64,000 nt of DNA from Ceratopteris richardii (GCA_020310875.1 CM035416.1:73291983-73355982); one strand, 5' to 3'. Positions 48,780 to 62,340 are shown, numbered from the stretch's first letter. The notes: generated by a model from the sequence alone, not told the origin. Made by a program: numbers and translations.

Positions 48780-51700
48780 TTGCATGTAATCCACATTGCT
48801 TCACATGTGGCAAATGCTAATCCTCTGTATTCAGCCTCCATAGATGAAAGTGCAACAGTAGGTTGTTTCTTTGAGCTCCACGTGATAGGTTTGCTTCCTA
48901 TCATGAACACATAACCTGAGGTTGATCTTCTATCTTCCTTTGAGCCTGCCCAATCAGCATCACTAAAGCCTTTGACCTGCAATTCTTCATCAAACTTGTA
49001 AAACAAAGCATGATTAACTGTATGCTTTATGTATCTCAACACTCTCTTGGCTGAATTTAAGTGTTCACTTGTTGGGGCTTGCATAAACTAAGAAAGTACA
49101 CCAATAACATAAGACAAATCAGGTCTTGTAATGTTTGCATAGATCAATGATCCTACAATGCTTCTGTATGTCGTTACATCTTCCAATGGTTCTCCATCAT
49201 TTGAACAAATATTTGTATTTGTGTCCATGGGTTGAGTGAGTGGTTTGCATTCACTCATTCCAAATCTGAAAAGAACATCCAAAAAGTACTTCCTTTGCAT
49301 CAAGTAGATGCCACTCTTTCCATAAACAACTTCAATTCCTAAAAAATATTTCAGCTCCCCAAGATCTGAAATTTTAAACTCCTTACCAAGCTTCCTTTTG
49401 ATATCTTTAATCCCTGTAACATCGTTTCTTGTTATGATGAGGTCATTGACATATATGCAAATATATACCTCTCTATTTTCTTCCTTCTTCATGTACAACG
49501 AAGGATCTGCACTACTTGGGTTGTATCCACACTTAGTTAGATACTCTACCAATCTCTGATTCCATGCTCTTGGTGCTTGCTTCAAGCCATAAAGTGCCTT
49601 CTTCAACCTGCAAACAAAATTTGGATGGTTTTCATCTTCAAATCCAACCGGTTGACTCATGTATATCTCTTCTTGTAGTTCTCCATTGAGAAAAGCATTT
49701 TTGATGTCGAGTTGATATAATGGCCATCTCCTTGAAGCACCAATTGCTATTAAGGTTCTGATAGTTCCCATCTTTGCAACGGGGCTGAAAACTTCATCAT
49801 AATCTATGCCTTGTGTTTGTTTAAATCCTTTGGCAACTAATCTAGCTTTATATCTAGCTAGTGAACCATCAGCATTCCTCTTTACTTTAAACACCCATTT
49901 GTTTGGAACAATCTTCATACCTTCTTTCTTTGGCACTAGCTCCCATGTGTGATTATCTTTGAGAGCTTTGATCTCCTCTTTCATAGCTTGCTTCCATTCC
50001 TTTTGTGTGCAAGCTTCTTCATATGTCTCAGGCTCTTTGTCTTTGATAACCTGCATCATGTATGCAAAATGTGTCGCCATAAAACTATCATAACTCAACC
50101 TTTGAGTTGGATACCTTGTCCTTGAAGATCTTCTTTCATTGCCTTTAGAGAGTTGCTTCTTTAACCTATTTAGCTTTACCATCGGAGTGATTACCTCTTC
50201 ATATTCTTCTTCACTTGCATCTACCTCACTGTTTGGAGTAGCACTTGCTTCTTCGGCTCTACTATGAGCTGAATTTGGAGACAAAGAATGGCTCCCCCTC
50301 CATGTTGAACATTCTTCATTTGATGTAGATGCCTCTGGACCTGAAGCCTTTGTGCTTGATTGTTGAACTTCTCTTTGATTTGTTCCTGCATAATCATCAC
50401 AATCTTCTTCAAGAATCATTTCCTTTCCTTTATCTTCATACCATGGTCTTAGTTCATCAAAGACCACATCTCGCGAGACTCTTAATTACTTTGTTCTAGG
50501 GTTGTAACACTTGTATCCTTTTTGCTCCGTCGAGTAGCCGATGAAAATGCATTTTTCTGACCTTGGTTCCATCTTTGTTCTAACTTCTTGTGGAATGTGA
50601 ACAAAGCAAACACATCCAAACACTTTGAGGTGTGTAAGATCAGGTTTCTTACCGGAATATACCTCTTCTGGAGTCAAGTGATGTATTCCCGATGTTGTGC
50701 ACCTATTCATCAAGTAAATGGAGGTTGTGGTAGCTTCAACCCAGTAGTACAATGGTACCTTCATCTCGTTGAGCATGCATCTTGCAATTTCAGTAATTTG
50801 CCTATTTTTCCTCTTAGCTACTCCATTTTGTTGTGGTGTATACCTACAAGTGAATTGCCTTTTGATCCCATTCTCTTGTAGAAAATCTGAAAATTCTTTG
50901 GAGAAGTATTCTCCTCCACCATTGGACCTTAAGGTTTTGATAGACCTTCCTGTTTCCTTTTCAACTTCAGCTTTGAATCTTTTGAATATAGAAAATACCT
51001 CTAATTTTTGCTTCATACAAAACAGCCATACCTTTCTTGAGTGATCATCAATGAAGGTGACAAAAAACCTATTACCAGCCATTGATGCCTCTTGGGTTGG
51101 TCCCCATACATCCATATGTATCAAGTCCAAGACATTTGGAGCCACATAATTGCTCCTCTTGAATGGCTGCCTCGTTTGCTTTCCTAGTTGACAAGCTTCA
51201 CATAACTCATGTAGTCCAATGCTATTAAATTTTGGAAGACCTCTTACCACTTCATGTTTGCTCATGTCCTTCAGCTTTGGAATGTTGATGTGTCCTATTC
51301 TTTTGTGCCATAAGTCCAGCTCTGAAATCTTCTTGTTCCCACATTGAATGTACATGAACTTTCCATGTGGATGTTGGACATCCAAAGTGAACATCCTTCC
51401 TTCTCTTCTACCTCGAGCAATGACCTTGAAGCCTTCCTTTGGATTCTTTATGAAGCACCCATTCTCATTGAATATGACATGATAACCCTTCTCTACCATT
51501 TGTCCTACTGAAATCAAGTTCTTTGAAATTGTAGGAACATGAAGAACATTAGATAGTACCTTTGCTTTACTTGTATCTCTAAGCCTTATATCTCCAATAT
51601 GTTCAATCATGTGTTGAGTATCATCACCTGTTTCAACACATCCTTTTCCACTTGGTACCTGTAGATTAGTGAACAAACCTCCTTGGCATGACATATGGTT

Positions 51701-53990
51701 ACTACAACCTGAATCAATGTACCATTTCTTGTAATCTTCACAAGAGCTTCTATACTCATGTCTCATTGCAAGTAGTGTGTCCTTGCTTCCTTCACTTGAG
51801 GTGCTTGCATAGTTGCTTTGGTTCCTTTGATTGCCTCCATTTGGTCTTCCATTCTTCAGCCAACAATCACTAGCATAGTGTCCTACTTTACCACAATGAT
51901 AGCATGTTATACCTTTATGAGAATTGTAGGAGCTTCGGCCTCTTCCTCTACTTCTACCTCGACCTCTTCCTTGTGTGTTGGCATTTGATGCATCCTTGTT
52001 GTCTTCCGACTTGTTTTGATTGTAGTTGGAGTGGTTGTGACCTCTTCCTTTTCCTCTTGAGCCTCCTCTTGAGTTTCTTCCTTTGCCTCAACCTGCATAT
52101 AACATTTGGTTGTGGCTGTCCTTTCCTTTGGGACCACCGAAGCTAAGCTCTTCTGTGACAAGATGAGGGATTAATTGTTCAAAACTTGGATATACATCTT
52201 TCAAGTTAATGGAAGTTATAAAAGGCTTCCATCTTTCATCTTCTCTCAAGCCATTGAGAGTATAACACACAAGATCTTCGTCTTCAACCGTTGTGCCAAT
52301 AGAAGCTAAAGCATCGCTTAGCTCCTTAATCTTCAAAGTATATTCAGCTATGGATTGACTCGAACTTTTCTTGATTGTGTTCAACTCATTCTTGAGTTGA
52401 AGTTTCCTAGCTTTGGTATTTGTTGAATACATCCTTTCAAGAGCTTCCCAAGCATCCTTAGCTTTCTCTAGATGTTGAATATGCCCTACCATGGCATTAG
52501 TAATGACTTGCGAAATGAGGAACATGACTCTCATATTCCTCTCTTCACATTCTTTTGCTTGCCTCCTTTGGACTTCGGTGGCCATAGCTTGATTGATTTG
52601 AGGTTGAGCATCATCGCCGCTCACAATACCCCACAAGCCTTTGCCCATTAGGTAGTTGGTCATTCTAAACTTCCACACGGGATAGTTATCCTTGTCCAAC
52701 TTCTCTACTTGTTGACCCAAGTCAGCCATTGAAGAGTATCAAAGACTTTGAGAGTTACCTCGAATAGTTATAGTCCTTTGCTCTTGCGTTTGTGAAGCTC
52801 CCTCTTGTTTTGTAGCTCCTCTTTTGCTTTGCTTCAACTCCAGCTGTGATGATGAAGCTTCAACACCAAGTTCGCTCTGATACCAACTGTGGAGAATGAG
52901 TTCTCCTATGCGCAACGGAAGTGCGTAGTGAACCCTTGTATGTCCAGCACTTGGACAAACATCTGCACCTTAGATAGCTTGCTGCTCTCAACACAAAACT
53001 CAAATGGACTTGATACTTTAGTCAATCAAAGTAGACAAAGAGAGCTTTCTAACAAGCTATAAATGACTTAATTTGGACAAGTTTTGATTAGGAAACACAA
53101 CTATCAAAGATGAACTACCTGTCCACACAGGTATGTTGAAGAACTGAGCTTCACTCTCGGACGATAGATCTCTGAATATATATCCTTTGAGAAATATATT
53201 TGGTACAGAGAAAGTAGACACAAATAGCTTTTCAACAAGCTAAAAATCAAGTAATTTGGATGAGTTTTGATTAGGAAACTCAACTCATCAAGATAGACCA
53301 CCTGCACACATAAGTACACTATAAAACTAGACTTTACTCTCTGAAAGATATCTCACAGAATATGAATGATATGAATGAGATATTTGAGACAGTGAAAGTA
53401 GATGCCAAGAGCTTTCCAACAAGACAAAAAGCATGCAATTTGGATATGTTTTGGTCAGGAAACTAAACCGACCAAAATAGACTACCTATCTATATAGGTA
53501 TACTAAAAAACTAGACTTCACTCTTTCACTGATATCTCACAAACTACATAAGCTTTCAGAGAGATATTTGATATGCATAAAGTACACAAGATGAGCTTTC
53601 CAATGAATGTTTAAACGCACAAAATGGTTACATATGCACTGAGATATGAGCTCTGCAACAGAGCTGTGTACAAACTGATGTGCGGCTGGAAGGAGTCTAA
53701 GGGAAAACCAAAATGACAAAATGGCTAGATCCGACTACTGTGAGCTCTTGCCTCTTTCTCTCCTTGTTTTGAATGTGCTCCCACTTCACTTTTATAACCA
53801 ATGAGCATGTGAAGAAGTTTGTGCCTCCTTCTTAACTCACCACTTTCTCCACTACATGCTACTAACTACAAGGCAAGATATTGTATCTCTTACTCATCAT
53901 GAAGTTTTGACTAGACTTTTTCTTTTCTTATTTTTTTCCTTTTTTCCTCTACTTTTCCTTTATCTTTATATTTGGTAAATTTATCCAAGC
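48780..53990 (-). mobile_element. Ty1/Copia element, lineage C, missing its 3' end
   Basis: Minus-strand copy. 5' LTR from 52888 to about 53990 (right limit uncertain), Met-tRNA primer site complement about 52873-52887, gag about 52729-51910 (MADLGQQVEKLDKDNYPVW start; zinc-knuckle region near 51870), protease (WYIDSGCSNHM near 51700), integrase about 51330-50500, reverse transcriptase about 50070-49250, RNase H about 49080-48780. Recognisable coding stops within RNase H and there is no 3' LTR. Domain order is otherwise complete and long frames persist. It carries only about four interruptions, so it is comparatively young. No LTR pair exists for dating. Confidence 0.9.
53031..53640. repeat. 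four-fold 184-bp tandem repeat inside a Copia C LTR
   Basis: Units begin at about 53031, 53214, 53398 and 53582, a steady 183-184-bp spacing. Each opens with GTAGACA- or GTACACA-like sequence, then GAGCTTTC and AATTTGGA-type words; the fourth is shorter. The related LTR at 54134-54918 has only about one and a half such units, so the array expanded in this lineage or contracted in the other. Confidence 0.85.
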
Positions 53991-54133
53991 ATGGCTCATA
54001 TGAAAATGAGCTTGTACATTTATCTTCAACAAAGCATAGAGTGGCATATATACTTGGAGAGCCTTCCAAGGAAATTACAGGCAGACTAGATATTGGAGTT
54101 GAATGAAAGATTCTATTTTTCATAGAATCATAA

Positions 54134-57100
54134 TGTTGGAGAATTCCTCTCCTATTTGCAGTGGAAAGTGTAGAAGACCTTCTCAAGATTAAGACTTTTA
54201 CCATCAGCTAGACATTCAAATGTAAACTGGTATCAACTAGAAAAATTCAATGAACTTGAAACTTTGGTCACTCAAACTAGACACTTATAGCTTTCAAATG
54301 AGCTATCAAACACTCAATTTGGAATAGGTTTGGTTTGGAAACTCTTTGCCTCAAAATAGGATGCCTGTTCACTCAGTTAGGCTAAAAACTGGACTTCACT
54401 AAAAATTGAATAACTCATAGATAATAGAGAATTTGATAAAATTGTTCTAGATAAAGGACATACTCTAGATAAGATCTCCAACGAATGTTTAAACTCTAAA
54501 AATGGATACATATATTGAGAGATATGACTCTCATAAGTAGGCTACCCAGAAACTGGTATGCAGCTGGACATAATCTATGAGAGTGAAGAAAATGAAATGA
54601 CTCAAACCAAATGAACTACCTACAAGGGGACTTCCACACCTTCTTCCTCTACTCTTGAGTGTCTTCCCTTGCTTCTTTTATAACCAAGTGACAAAAAACT
54701 CTCATGATGAGTTTGAGAGCTCTTCTCCATAACTCTTCCACTACTTTGAGTAGCCACTCCTCTTCCAGTTCAACTTTTTGGATTTGATTCTCTTTTGATT
54801 GACTCTCTTTTGATCTCCACTACTTGCAGAAGTAAATGCTTCCATTTTTCATTTTTGTATTTTCCTTCCATTTTTTTTGCAAAAATATATATGACCTTGC
54901 TTCTTTATTTTTTAACACTCCCCCTCAAGCTCACATGTGAGCTTGCACCTTCAGCCATATCCTGCACGTTGACTTCATCCTTGAACCTCTTTAGCTTAGA
55001 AGCATCTAAGGACTTTGTAAACATGTCTGCAACCTAGTCATTAGTTCTAAGGAACTTTATATCCACATCCTTTCTCAAAACTTTTTCTCGAACATAATGA
55101 TAATGCACTTCTATGTGCTACTTCGTGCATGAAACATTGGATTGTTTGTCAAGTGAATGCTTGACACATTGTCACCATAAATTGGAATGGTCTCTACCAG
55201 CACATGAAGATCAACCAAGAGCTTCTTAATCCACATAGCTTCACAAGTTGAAAAGGCTAATCCTCTATATTTAGCTTCTGTAGATGATAGTGCAACAGTA
55301 GGTTGCTTCTTCGAGCTCCATGTGATAGGTTTGCTACCTATCATGAACACATAACCTAAAGTGGATCTTCTGTCTTCCTTCGAACCAGCCCAATCAGCAT
55401 CACTGAAGCCCTTTACATGCAATTCTTCATCATATCTATAAAACAAGGCATGATTGACTGTGTGCTTTACATATCTTAACACTCGTTGGAGTGTGCATAA
55501 ATTGAGAAAGAACTCCAACGATATAACACAAATCTGGTCTTCTGATCGTAGCATAGATCAATGAACCTATAATACTCCTGTATGTAGTTACATCGTGTAA
55601 CTTCTCTCGATCATTTGAGCATAGCTTCACATTTGTGTCCATAGGTTGAATGAGTGGTTTGCATTCACTCATTACAAATCTAAAAAGAACATCCAGCAAG
55701 TACTTTATTTGCATCAAGTAGATGCCATCTTTGCCATAGACTACCTCAATGCCTAAAAAGTATTTCAACTTACCAAGATCTGAAATTTTAAACTCCTTAT
55801 CGAGTTTTCTTTTTATCTCTTGTATTCCTACAACATTACATCCTGTTATGATGAGATCATCAACATATATGCAAATGTATACCTGCTTGCCTTCTTCTTT
55901 CTTCATGTAGAGAGAGGGATCTACACTACTTGGACTATACCCACACCTTGTGAGGTACTCAACCAATCTTTGGTTCCAATCACATGGTGCTTGCTTCAGC
56001 CCATACAAAGCTTTCTTCAATCTACAAACAAAATCTGATGCTTTTTATCTTCAAATCCAATCGGTTGACTCATGTATACCTCTTCTTGAAGTTCACCATT
56101 GAGAAAAGCATTTTTTATGTCAAGTTGGTACAATGGCCATCTCCTTGTTGCACTCACTGCAATCAATTTCTAATTGTTCCCATCTTTGCAACCGAGATGA
56201 AAGTCTCTTCATAGTCGAAGCTGTGAGTTTGCTTGAATCCTTTTGCTACTAGTATAGCTTTATGCCTAGCTAGAGAAACATCTGCATTTCTCTTTATTTT
56301 AAACACCCATTTATTTGGAACAATCTTCATGCCTTCAGCCTTTGGAACTAGCTCCCATGTGTGATTGTCCTTGAGAACTTTTATCTCTTCTTGCATAGCT
56401 TCTTGCCATTCTTTTTGTGTACATGCTTCTTCATATGCATCCGGTTCTTTGTCCTTGAACAACTGTGTCATATATGCAAAATGCTTTGCATTAAAACTAT
56501 CATAGCTCAGCTTTTGAATTGGATACCTTGCTCTTGAAGAACTCCTTTCATTTCCTTTTGAATATTGCTTCTTCTACCGGTTCAACTTTACCTTTGGTGT
56601 AATCACCTCTTCATACCCTTCTTCACTTGCATTTGAATCACTGTTTTGGGCAGCACTTTCAGCTTCAAATCTTCCATAACTTGATGTTGGTGATGAGGAA
56701 TGACTCCTTAGTCTCCCCTTCCATGTTGAGCTTTCTCCAAGTGATGTAGAAGCTTTTGGACTTGACATTTGAGTGCTTGTTTGCTGAAATTCTTCTTGGA
56801 CAGCACCTCCATCATCTTCGTAATCTTCTTCAAGAATCTTCTCTTTCTCTTTCTCTTCAAATGGTGGTCTTAGCTCATCAAATACCACATCTCATGAGAC
56901 TCGTCGCTTCTTTGTCACCGGATTGTAGCACCTATATCCCTTTTGCTCCAATGAATATCCAACAAAAATACATTTTTCTGACTCTGCCTCCATCTTTGTC
57001 CTTATTTCTTGAGGGATGTGAACATAACACACACATCCAAAAACTTTGAGATGTGTAAGGTCATGTTTCTTACTGGAATAAACCTCCTCGGGAGTTAAAT

Positions 57101-59064
57101 TATGCACTCCAACCATTGTGCACTTGTTCACAAATAAACAGTCGTACTAGCTTCTTTAGCCCAATAGTTTAGGGGCACCTTCATCTCGTTGAGCATGCAT
57201 CTTGCAACTTCTGTGATATGTCTATTTTTCCTTTCAGCAATTCCATTTTGTTGAGGCATGTACCTACTTGTAAATTGTCGCTTGATGCCATTCTCATAAA
57301 GAAAATCTGAAAATTCTTAGGAGAAATATTCTCCTCCTCCATCAGACCTCAAGGTCTTTATGTAATGTCCTGTTTCCTTTTCTACCTGTGCTTTAAATCT
57401 CTTGAACATGGAGAATACATCTGATTTTTGTTTTATGCAGAACACCCATACTTTTCTTGAATGATCATCAATAAAAGTGACAAAATATCTATTACCAGCC
57501 ATAGATGGTTGTTGTGATGGTCCCCATACATCCGTGTGTATCAAGTCGAGGACATTCCTTGCCACATAGTTGCTCTTCTTGAATGGTTGTCGAGTTTGCT
57601 TTCCTAGTTGGCATGCTTCACAAAACTCATGTAGTCTAGCATCATTGAATCTTAGAAGACCTCTTACCACTTCATGGTTGCTCATGTCCTTGAGCTTGGG
57701 AATGTTGATATGTCCAAACCTTTTGTGCCACAAATCGATTTCAGCAATCCTCTTGTTTTCAAACTGAATATACATCACCTTTCCATGTGGTTTTTGAATG
57801 TCCAAAGTGAATATCCTACCTTCTTTCCTTCCTTGAGCAATGAACTTGAATCCTTCTTTTGGATTCTTTATAAAGCAGCCTTTTTCATTGAAGATAACAT
57901 GATATCCTTTCTCTACCATTTGTCCTATTGAAATCAAATTCTTTGCAATAGTAGGAACATGAAGAACATCAGTCAATACCTTCTTGTCTCCAAGCTTGAT
58001 ATCTCTAACATGCTTAATTTCATGTTGAGTTTCATCACCAGTCTCCACACATCCTTTTCCACTTGGAGCTTGTAGCTTTGTGAATAAATCTCCTTGGCAT
58101 GTCATATGGTTGCTGCAACCTGAATCTATAAACCAGTTTTATCATCACTTCTGGGGTTGTTGTACTCATGCTTCATGGCAAGCATGGTCTGTTTGTCTCC
58201 TTCACTTGATGTACTCGCATAGTTATTTTGGCTCCGTTGCTTGCCTCCATTCAGCCTTCCATTCTTTTGCCAACAATCATTTGCATAATGTCCTAGTTTA
58301 CCACAATGATAACTTGTTATACCTTTATGAGGATTGTATGAACCTCGACCTCTTCCTCTATTTCTTCCTTCACCTCTTCCATGTGTGTTGTCATTTGAGT
58401 TGTCCTCCGAGTTGTGTTGGCTGGAATTTGTGTTGTTGTAGCTTCTTCCTCTTCCTCTCAAGCCTCCTCTTGAGTTCCTTCCTCTATGTCGACCTACATA
58501 TAACATTTGACTATGGTTGTCCTTACCTTTGTTGCCTTCTCCTTGTTGAGCAACCTCTTCAGCCACAAGATTTGGTATAATCTCATCGAATGTTGGTAGA
58601 GGGTCTCTGTAAAGAATGTTTGTGATGAGGGGCTTCCACTTCTCTTCACTCCTCAATCCATTGAGGGCTATTTGGACGATGTCTTCCTCTTCTATCTTGC
58701 ATCCAACTGATGCTAGCTGATCTCAAAGCTCCTTGATCTTCAATGTATACTCACTAATGCTTTGGTTTGAGCTTTTCTTCATGTTGTTGAGCTCATTCTT
58801 GAGTTGCATCCTCCGAGACCTTGTTGAGGTAGCATACACCTTCTCTAATGCTTCCCAAACTTCCTTGGCTATTTCTAAGCTTTGCACATGAGCAATCATA
58901 GTGTTATAAATAACTTGTGAGATGAGGAACATCACCCTTTGATTCCTCTCTTCCCAATCAACAAATTGTCTTCTTTGTGCCAGAGTAATGTTTCGATCTT
59001 GAAGGTCCACCGGTTGTGGATCATCTCCAGTAACTAGACTCCATAAACCTTTACCTTTAAGGTA
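54134..59064 (-). mobile_element. Ty1/Copia relict, lineage C, second copy
   Basis: Minus-strand copy of lineage C. 3' LTR 54134-54918 (785 bp, TGTTGG...TTAACA), polypurine tract complement about 54919-54930, RNase H about 55130-55460, reverse transcriptase about 55480-56470, integrase about 56890-57700, protease near 58080-58130, gag from about 58180 to 59060 with a glycine/arginine-rich zinc-knuckle part (58130-58510). The 5' LTR and start of gag are missing: a plus-strand host-like frame begins at about 59065. More broken than the first C copy, with about ten interruptions. Confidence 0.88.
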
Positions 59065-59075
59065 ATTAAGATGTA

Positions 59076-59744
59076 TTGTGGGACATCAGGGTGCCAAAGG
59101 CACCTTTGAATTTTAGTATGGGCATTTTATCTCTTTGTACCAACCTTGAAGATGATGGGATAATTTCTCAGACTCAAAGATTAGCATTCCTCTTGGGAGG
59201 CGCATTTCTTGCTTTAGGAACAATTATATCATCAAGGGTTGGAAGAGATCAATTATGGGAGGATGCTAGATGGAAGAAGGGTTTTTGGAATACTCTTGTC
59301 TCACCTTCTAAAGATGTTGTATCTGCAACATCTGATGGACCAAACCCAGTTGTTTTTGTAGCTTTGAGTTGCTTGAAATATTTTGTTGAAGATACTAGCT
59401 TCTATGATCATCTTCTTAGGGAAGGCTGGTATTTTCCCTTGCTCTCATTGGTTGTTCCATCTACTGATGTTGCTTTCTTGAAATCAAATAATCCTAAATC
59501 AACTATCTTATATAATATCTCAATAGATGTTATTGGGTCATTAGTGCAAAATTTGACAATCATAGGACTTTGTTTATGGACTCATGGCCAAGTTGATCTC
59601 AAAGCCTCTTTTAACTTATTTGTTGTAGGAAGAGGGTCCAGAGAAGTTCATTGTTGCAATTTCATCAGAATTCATGCATGTAGGAGTACACATTCAGAAC
59701 CCATCGGTAGTTGTGAGGAACCCTGTGTTCCATGCTCACAATAA
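59076..59744 (+). CDS. host-like open frame of unknown family, trapped between Copia relicts
   Basis: Open from just after a stop at 59067-59069; the first ATG is at 59118. About 205 codons (to near 59690) encode protein unlike any Gag or Pol. It has an aliphatic, helix-prone start (LAFLLGGAFLALGTIISSRV, residues 36-55) and a tryptophan-rich middle (GRDQLWEDARWKKGFWNTLV, 56-75). A stretch VVFVALSCLKYFVEDTSFYD then leads to a C-terminal part with STILYNISIDVIGSLVQNL. The pattern resembles a helical-repeat or membrane-associated plant protein. I do not recognise the family and assign no function. On the left is the opposed Copia C gag; on the right the frame runs out of phase into the RNase H tail of a Copia A copy in the same orientation. 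It could be a captured cDNA piece, an exon cut off by insertions, or an unrecognised element domain. The last ~18 residues are probably not part of the original protein. Confidence 0.5.
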   Translation: MWDIRVPKAPLNFSMGILSLCTNLEDDGIISQTQRLAFLLGGAFLALGTIISSRVGRDQLWEDARWKKGFWNTLVSPSKDVVSATSDGPNPVVFVALSCLKYFVEDTSFYDHLLREGWYFPLLSLVVPSTDVAFLKSNNPKSTILYNISIDVIGSLVQNLTIIGLCLWTHGQVDLKASFNLFVVGRGSREVHCCNFIRIHACRSTHSEPIGSCEEPCVPCSQ

Positions 59745-60223
59745 GCACATTGAGGTGCACTATCATTGTGTCAGGGAGAGGTTCTCTGCTGGAGAGATTA
59801 GTTTGGCATATGTGCCCACACAAGAGATTATTGCAGACCTTTTCACAAAGGCTCTACCTAGGGAGAATTTTGAAGCTTTCCATAGAGCTTTGGCCTTACT
59901 TCCTTTTGTGGATTGATTCCATATAGCTTGGCACTTCCTTATACATGAGTGCCATTTCCTTGTTCACTGCATCACTCCCACGGGGGATTTGTTGATATAT
60001 TTTGGTAGTGATGTGTGTGAACACACTAGGACTGCCATGGAACTTTTTTTGTCATTTAGGAGGTTTTTTTCCCCCAGCTTGTATATACGCCTATAACCCT
60101 AATGGGTAACTTATCTTTATACATTCTCTTGGTGATACATTGAGTATCATGTGTTGTGCTCTGAGCTTCTTGTTCTTCTTCCTTGTGATGTTCCCATGCT
60201 TCCACAAACCTCAAACTCTGACA
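59695..60223 (+). mobile_element. Copia A 3' end: RNase H tail and 3' LTR
   Basis: Plus-strand fragment. End of RNase H (a KHIEVHYH motif and an ADLFTKALPRE-type end near 59830-59880), a polypurine tract CGGGGGATT at 59981-59989, and the LTR 59990-60223 (234 bp, lineage A). The upstream side joins the host-like frame directly. The surviving RNase H tail reads open, but the rest of the element is missing. Copia D sequence starts directly after the LTR. Confidence 0.85.
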
Positions 60224-62340
60224 AAAACAAAAGGTAATTGGTTGCAAGTGGGTTTTTGAGATTAAAAGAAATAGTGATGGTAGTGTATCAAGATATAAGG
60301 TTAAACTTGTAGCAAAAGGATATGCTCAAACTCAAGGATCGGACTATGAGAGAACATTTAGTCTAGTAGAAAACATGGCCATAGTGAGAACTTTTTTGGC
60401 CTTAGCTACAAGTAAAAGATGGAATATGTGTTAATTAGACATAAAGAATGCCTTTCTTAATGGTGAGTTAAGTGAAGAAGTGTATATGAAACAATTAGAT
60501 GGTTATGTGGATGCAAAATATCCTAATCATGTATGCAAGTTAAAGAAGGCATGTATAGTCTTAAACAAGCACCAATGGTTTGCAATACAAGGTTGGTAAA
60601 GTATCTTATGCTGCAAGAATACACTGCGAGTCACGTTGATCCTTCACTTCATGTAAAACATGTAGATGAAACGTGTCTATATGTATGCATGTATGTGGAT
60701 GACTTCTTGATTACAGGGAATGATGCAAAAGCAATTTAAGAGATCAAAGGTAATTTGGGACAGGAATTTAAAATTTAAGATCTTGGTTTGCTTAGATATT
60801 TTCTTGGGATTGAGATTGTGTATGATGATGAAGGTATGTGGTTGATGCAAAGAAAGTATACATGTGATATGTTAAAAAGGTTTGGTATGTAGGAATTTAA
60901 GTTTATTTCTACTCCAATGGAATGTAATGTAAGGTTGAGTGCAAAAGAAGGTTATGAGTTGCATGATACGAATACTTATAGATCCATGGTAGGATCTTTT
61001 ATTTATGCAACAAAAAGTAGACTTGGTATATGCTATGCAGTGGGAGTATTGTCATAATTTATGCATGAACCTAGAGTACCTCATATACCTATGTATTTGA
61101 AAGATACCATGAATGAAGGATTATTTTATAGTCATGATGCTGATCTAACTCTTAAAGTCTTTAGTGATGCAGATTGGGTTGGATGGAAAGATGACAAAAG
61201 ATCCACGTGGATATGTGGCAATAGCAAGAAAGAAGATATTAACATGGAGCTCAGGGAAATAGCATGCAACTACGTTCTTCTTCAGAGGCTGAGTATAAAG
61301 GTTTAACATTGGCTACTACTCAGATTATGTGGTTTAAAAAGTTCTTTCATGAATTGAATGTGCATATTGATGTACCATTGATATATGGGTATAACTTGAC
61401 CAACATTTATTTGACCTCAAATCCTATTTTTCATGCTAGAACAAAGCATATAGAGGTACACTATCATTATGTTTGAGAGATGTCCATAAAAAATTAAGTG
61501 TACGTGTCTTTTGTTGGAACAAAGGTTCAAGTTGCAAATATCTTCACCAAATCCTTGGATGGACAAAAACTTCAAAGATTCAACTATATTATTGGCATGA
61601 AAGAAATACTCTTTGAAAACTTGATGGGGAGAATGTTGAGAGCATTGTTTTTTATGTATAGCTTAAGGTACAAGTTCCAAAAGATATAAATACCTTTGGG
61701 AGGTCTTCAAATACTTCAAGAATGCTCACATAAATGGTCAAAGATGGCTAAAATACCACGTGAGTTCGCGAACATGATGATTCAAATGAGTGAGTCCCAA
61801 GGGAGCTGCAATGGTGTCCTCATGGAAGGTGGATGTGGCTAGTTCTCAAAGTCGAGCCATATTTTTCTTATTTGAGCACTTAAGTCATGTAATACCTCCA
61901 TCCAAGAGTCTACCATGAGTTTAGATGTATTGGGAATGTTTTGGGTTATTTTTCCATGCTATAATAAGAGGGGAGAAGTCGTGATCTTGTTCGAGGTCCA
62001 AGAGAGTCATATGCCTATCTCTCCGATGCTATAGTTTTGTAGATAGAGATTGTGGAGTTTGTATCTCCCTCATTATACATCCAAATTACATGTTACATGT
62101 GTCTCCCTCTACAAGTAGTGTGTGTTCTTGGGTTTATCTCTATTCATGGTCTCCACAAATCTCCAAATTTGCAGAGTCTTATCTCCTTGTATATTTATCC
62201 AATTTGAGAGTTCTTTAGCTCATTGGAAAGCTCTTGATGTCTAGTATATATGGAAAAATGGTTTCAGAAAAATCTAAGCGAGTAGAGAACAAGAACATAT
62301 AAGTTTGTGAGAAGGTCAACTAGTTCCTAGGTAGTTCCAT
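60224..62340 (+). mobile_element. Ty1/Copia relict, lineage D, RT to 3' LTR
   Basis: Plus-strand fossil beginning inside reverse transcriptase (GCKWVFEIKRNSDGS near 60240-60290; the YVDD catalytic motif near 60695), through RNase H (ARTKHIEVHYHYV near 61440-61475; IFTKSLDG near 61540-61560), to a polypurine tract GATGGGGAGAA (61623-61633) and the 3' LTR from 61634. The LTR's right end is uncertain: similarity to the 47175 copy ends near 62035, but LTR-like sequence may run to about 62340. Gag, protease, integrase and the 5' LTR are missing. Broken, with about eight interruptions. Confidence 0.82.

Noticed and set aside
58130-58510. Glycine/arginine-rich protein similar to an RNA-binding host protein
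   Set aside because: It lies in frame order with Copia C gag and contains the gag zinc-knuckle surroundings, so it is part of that relict.
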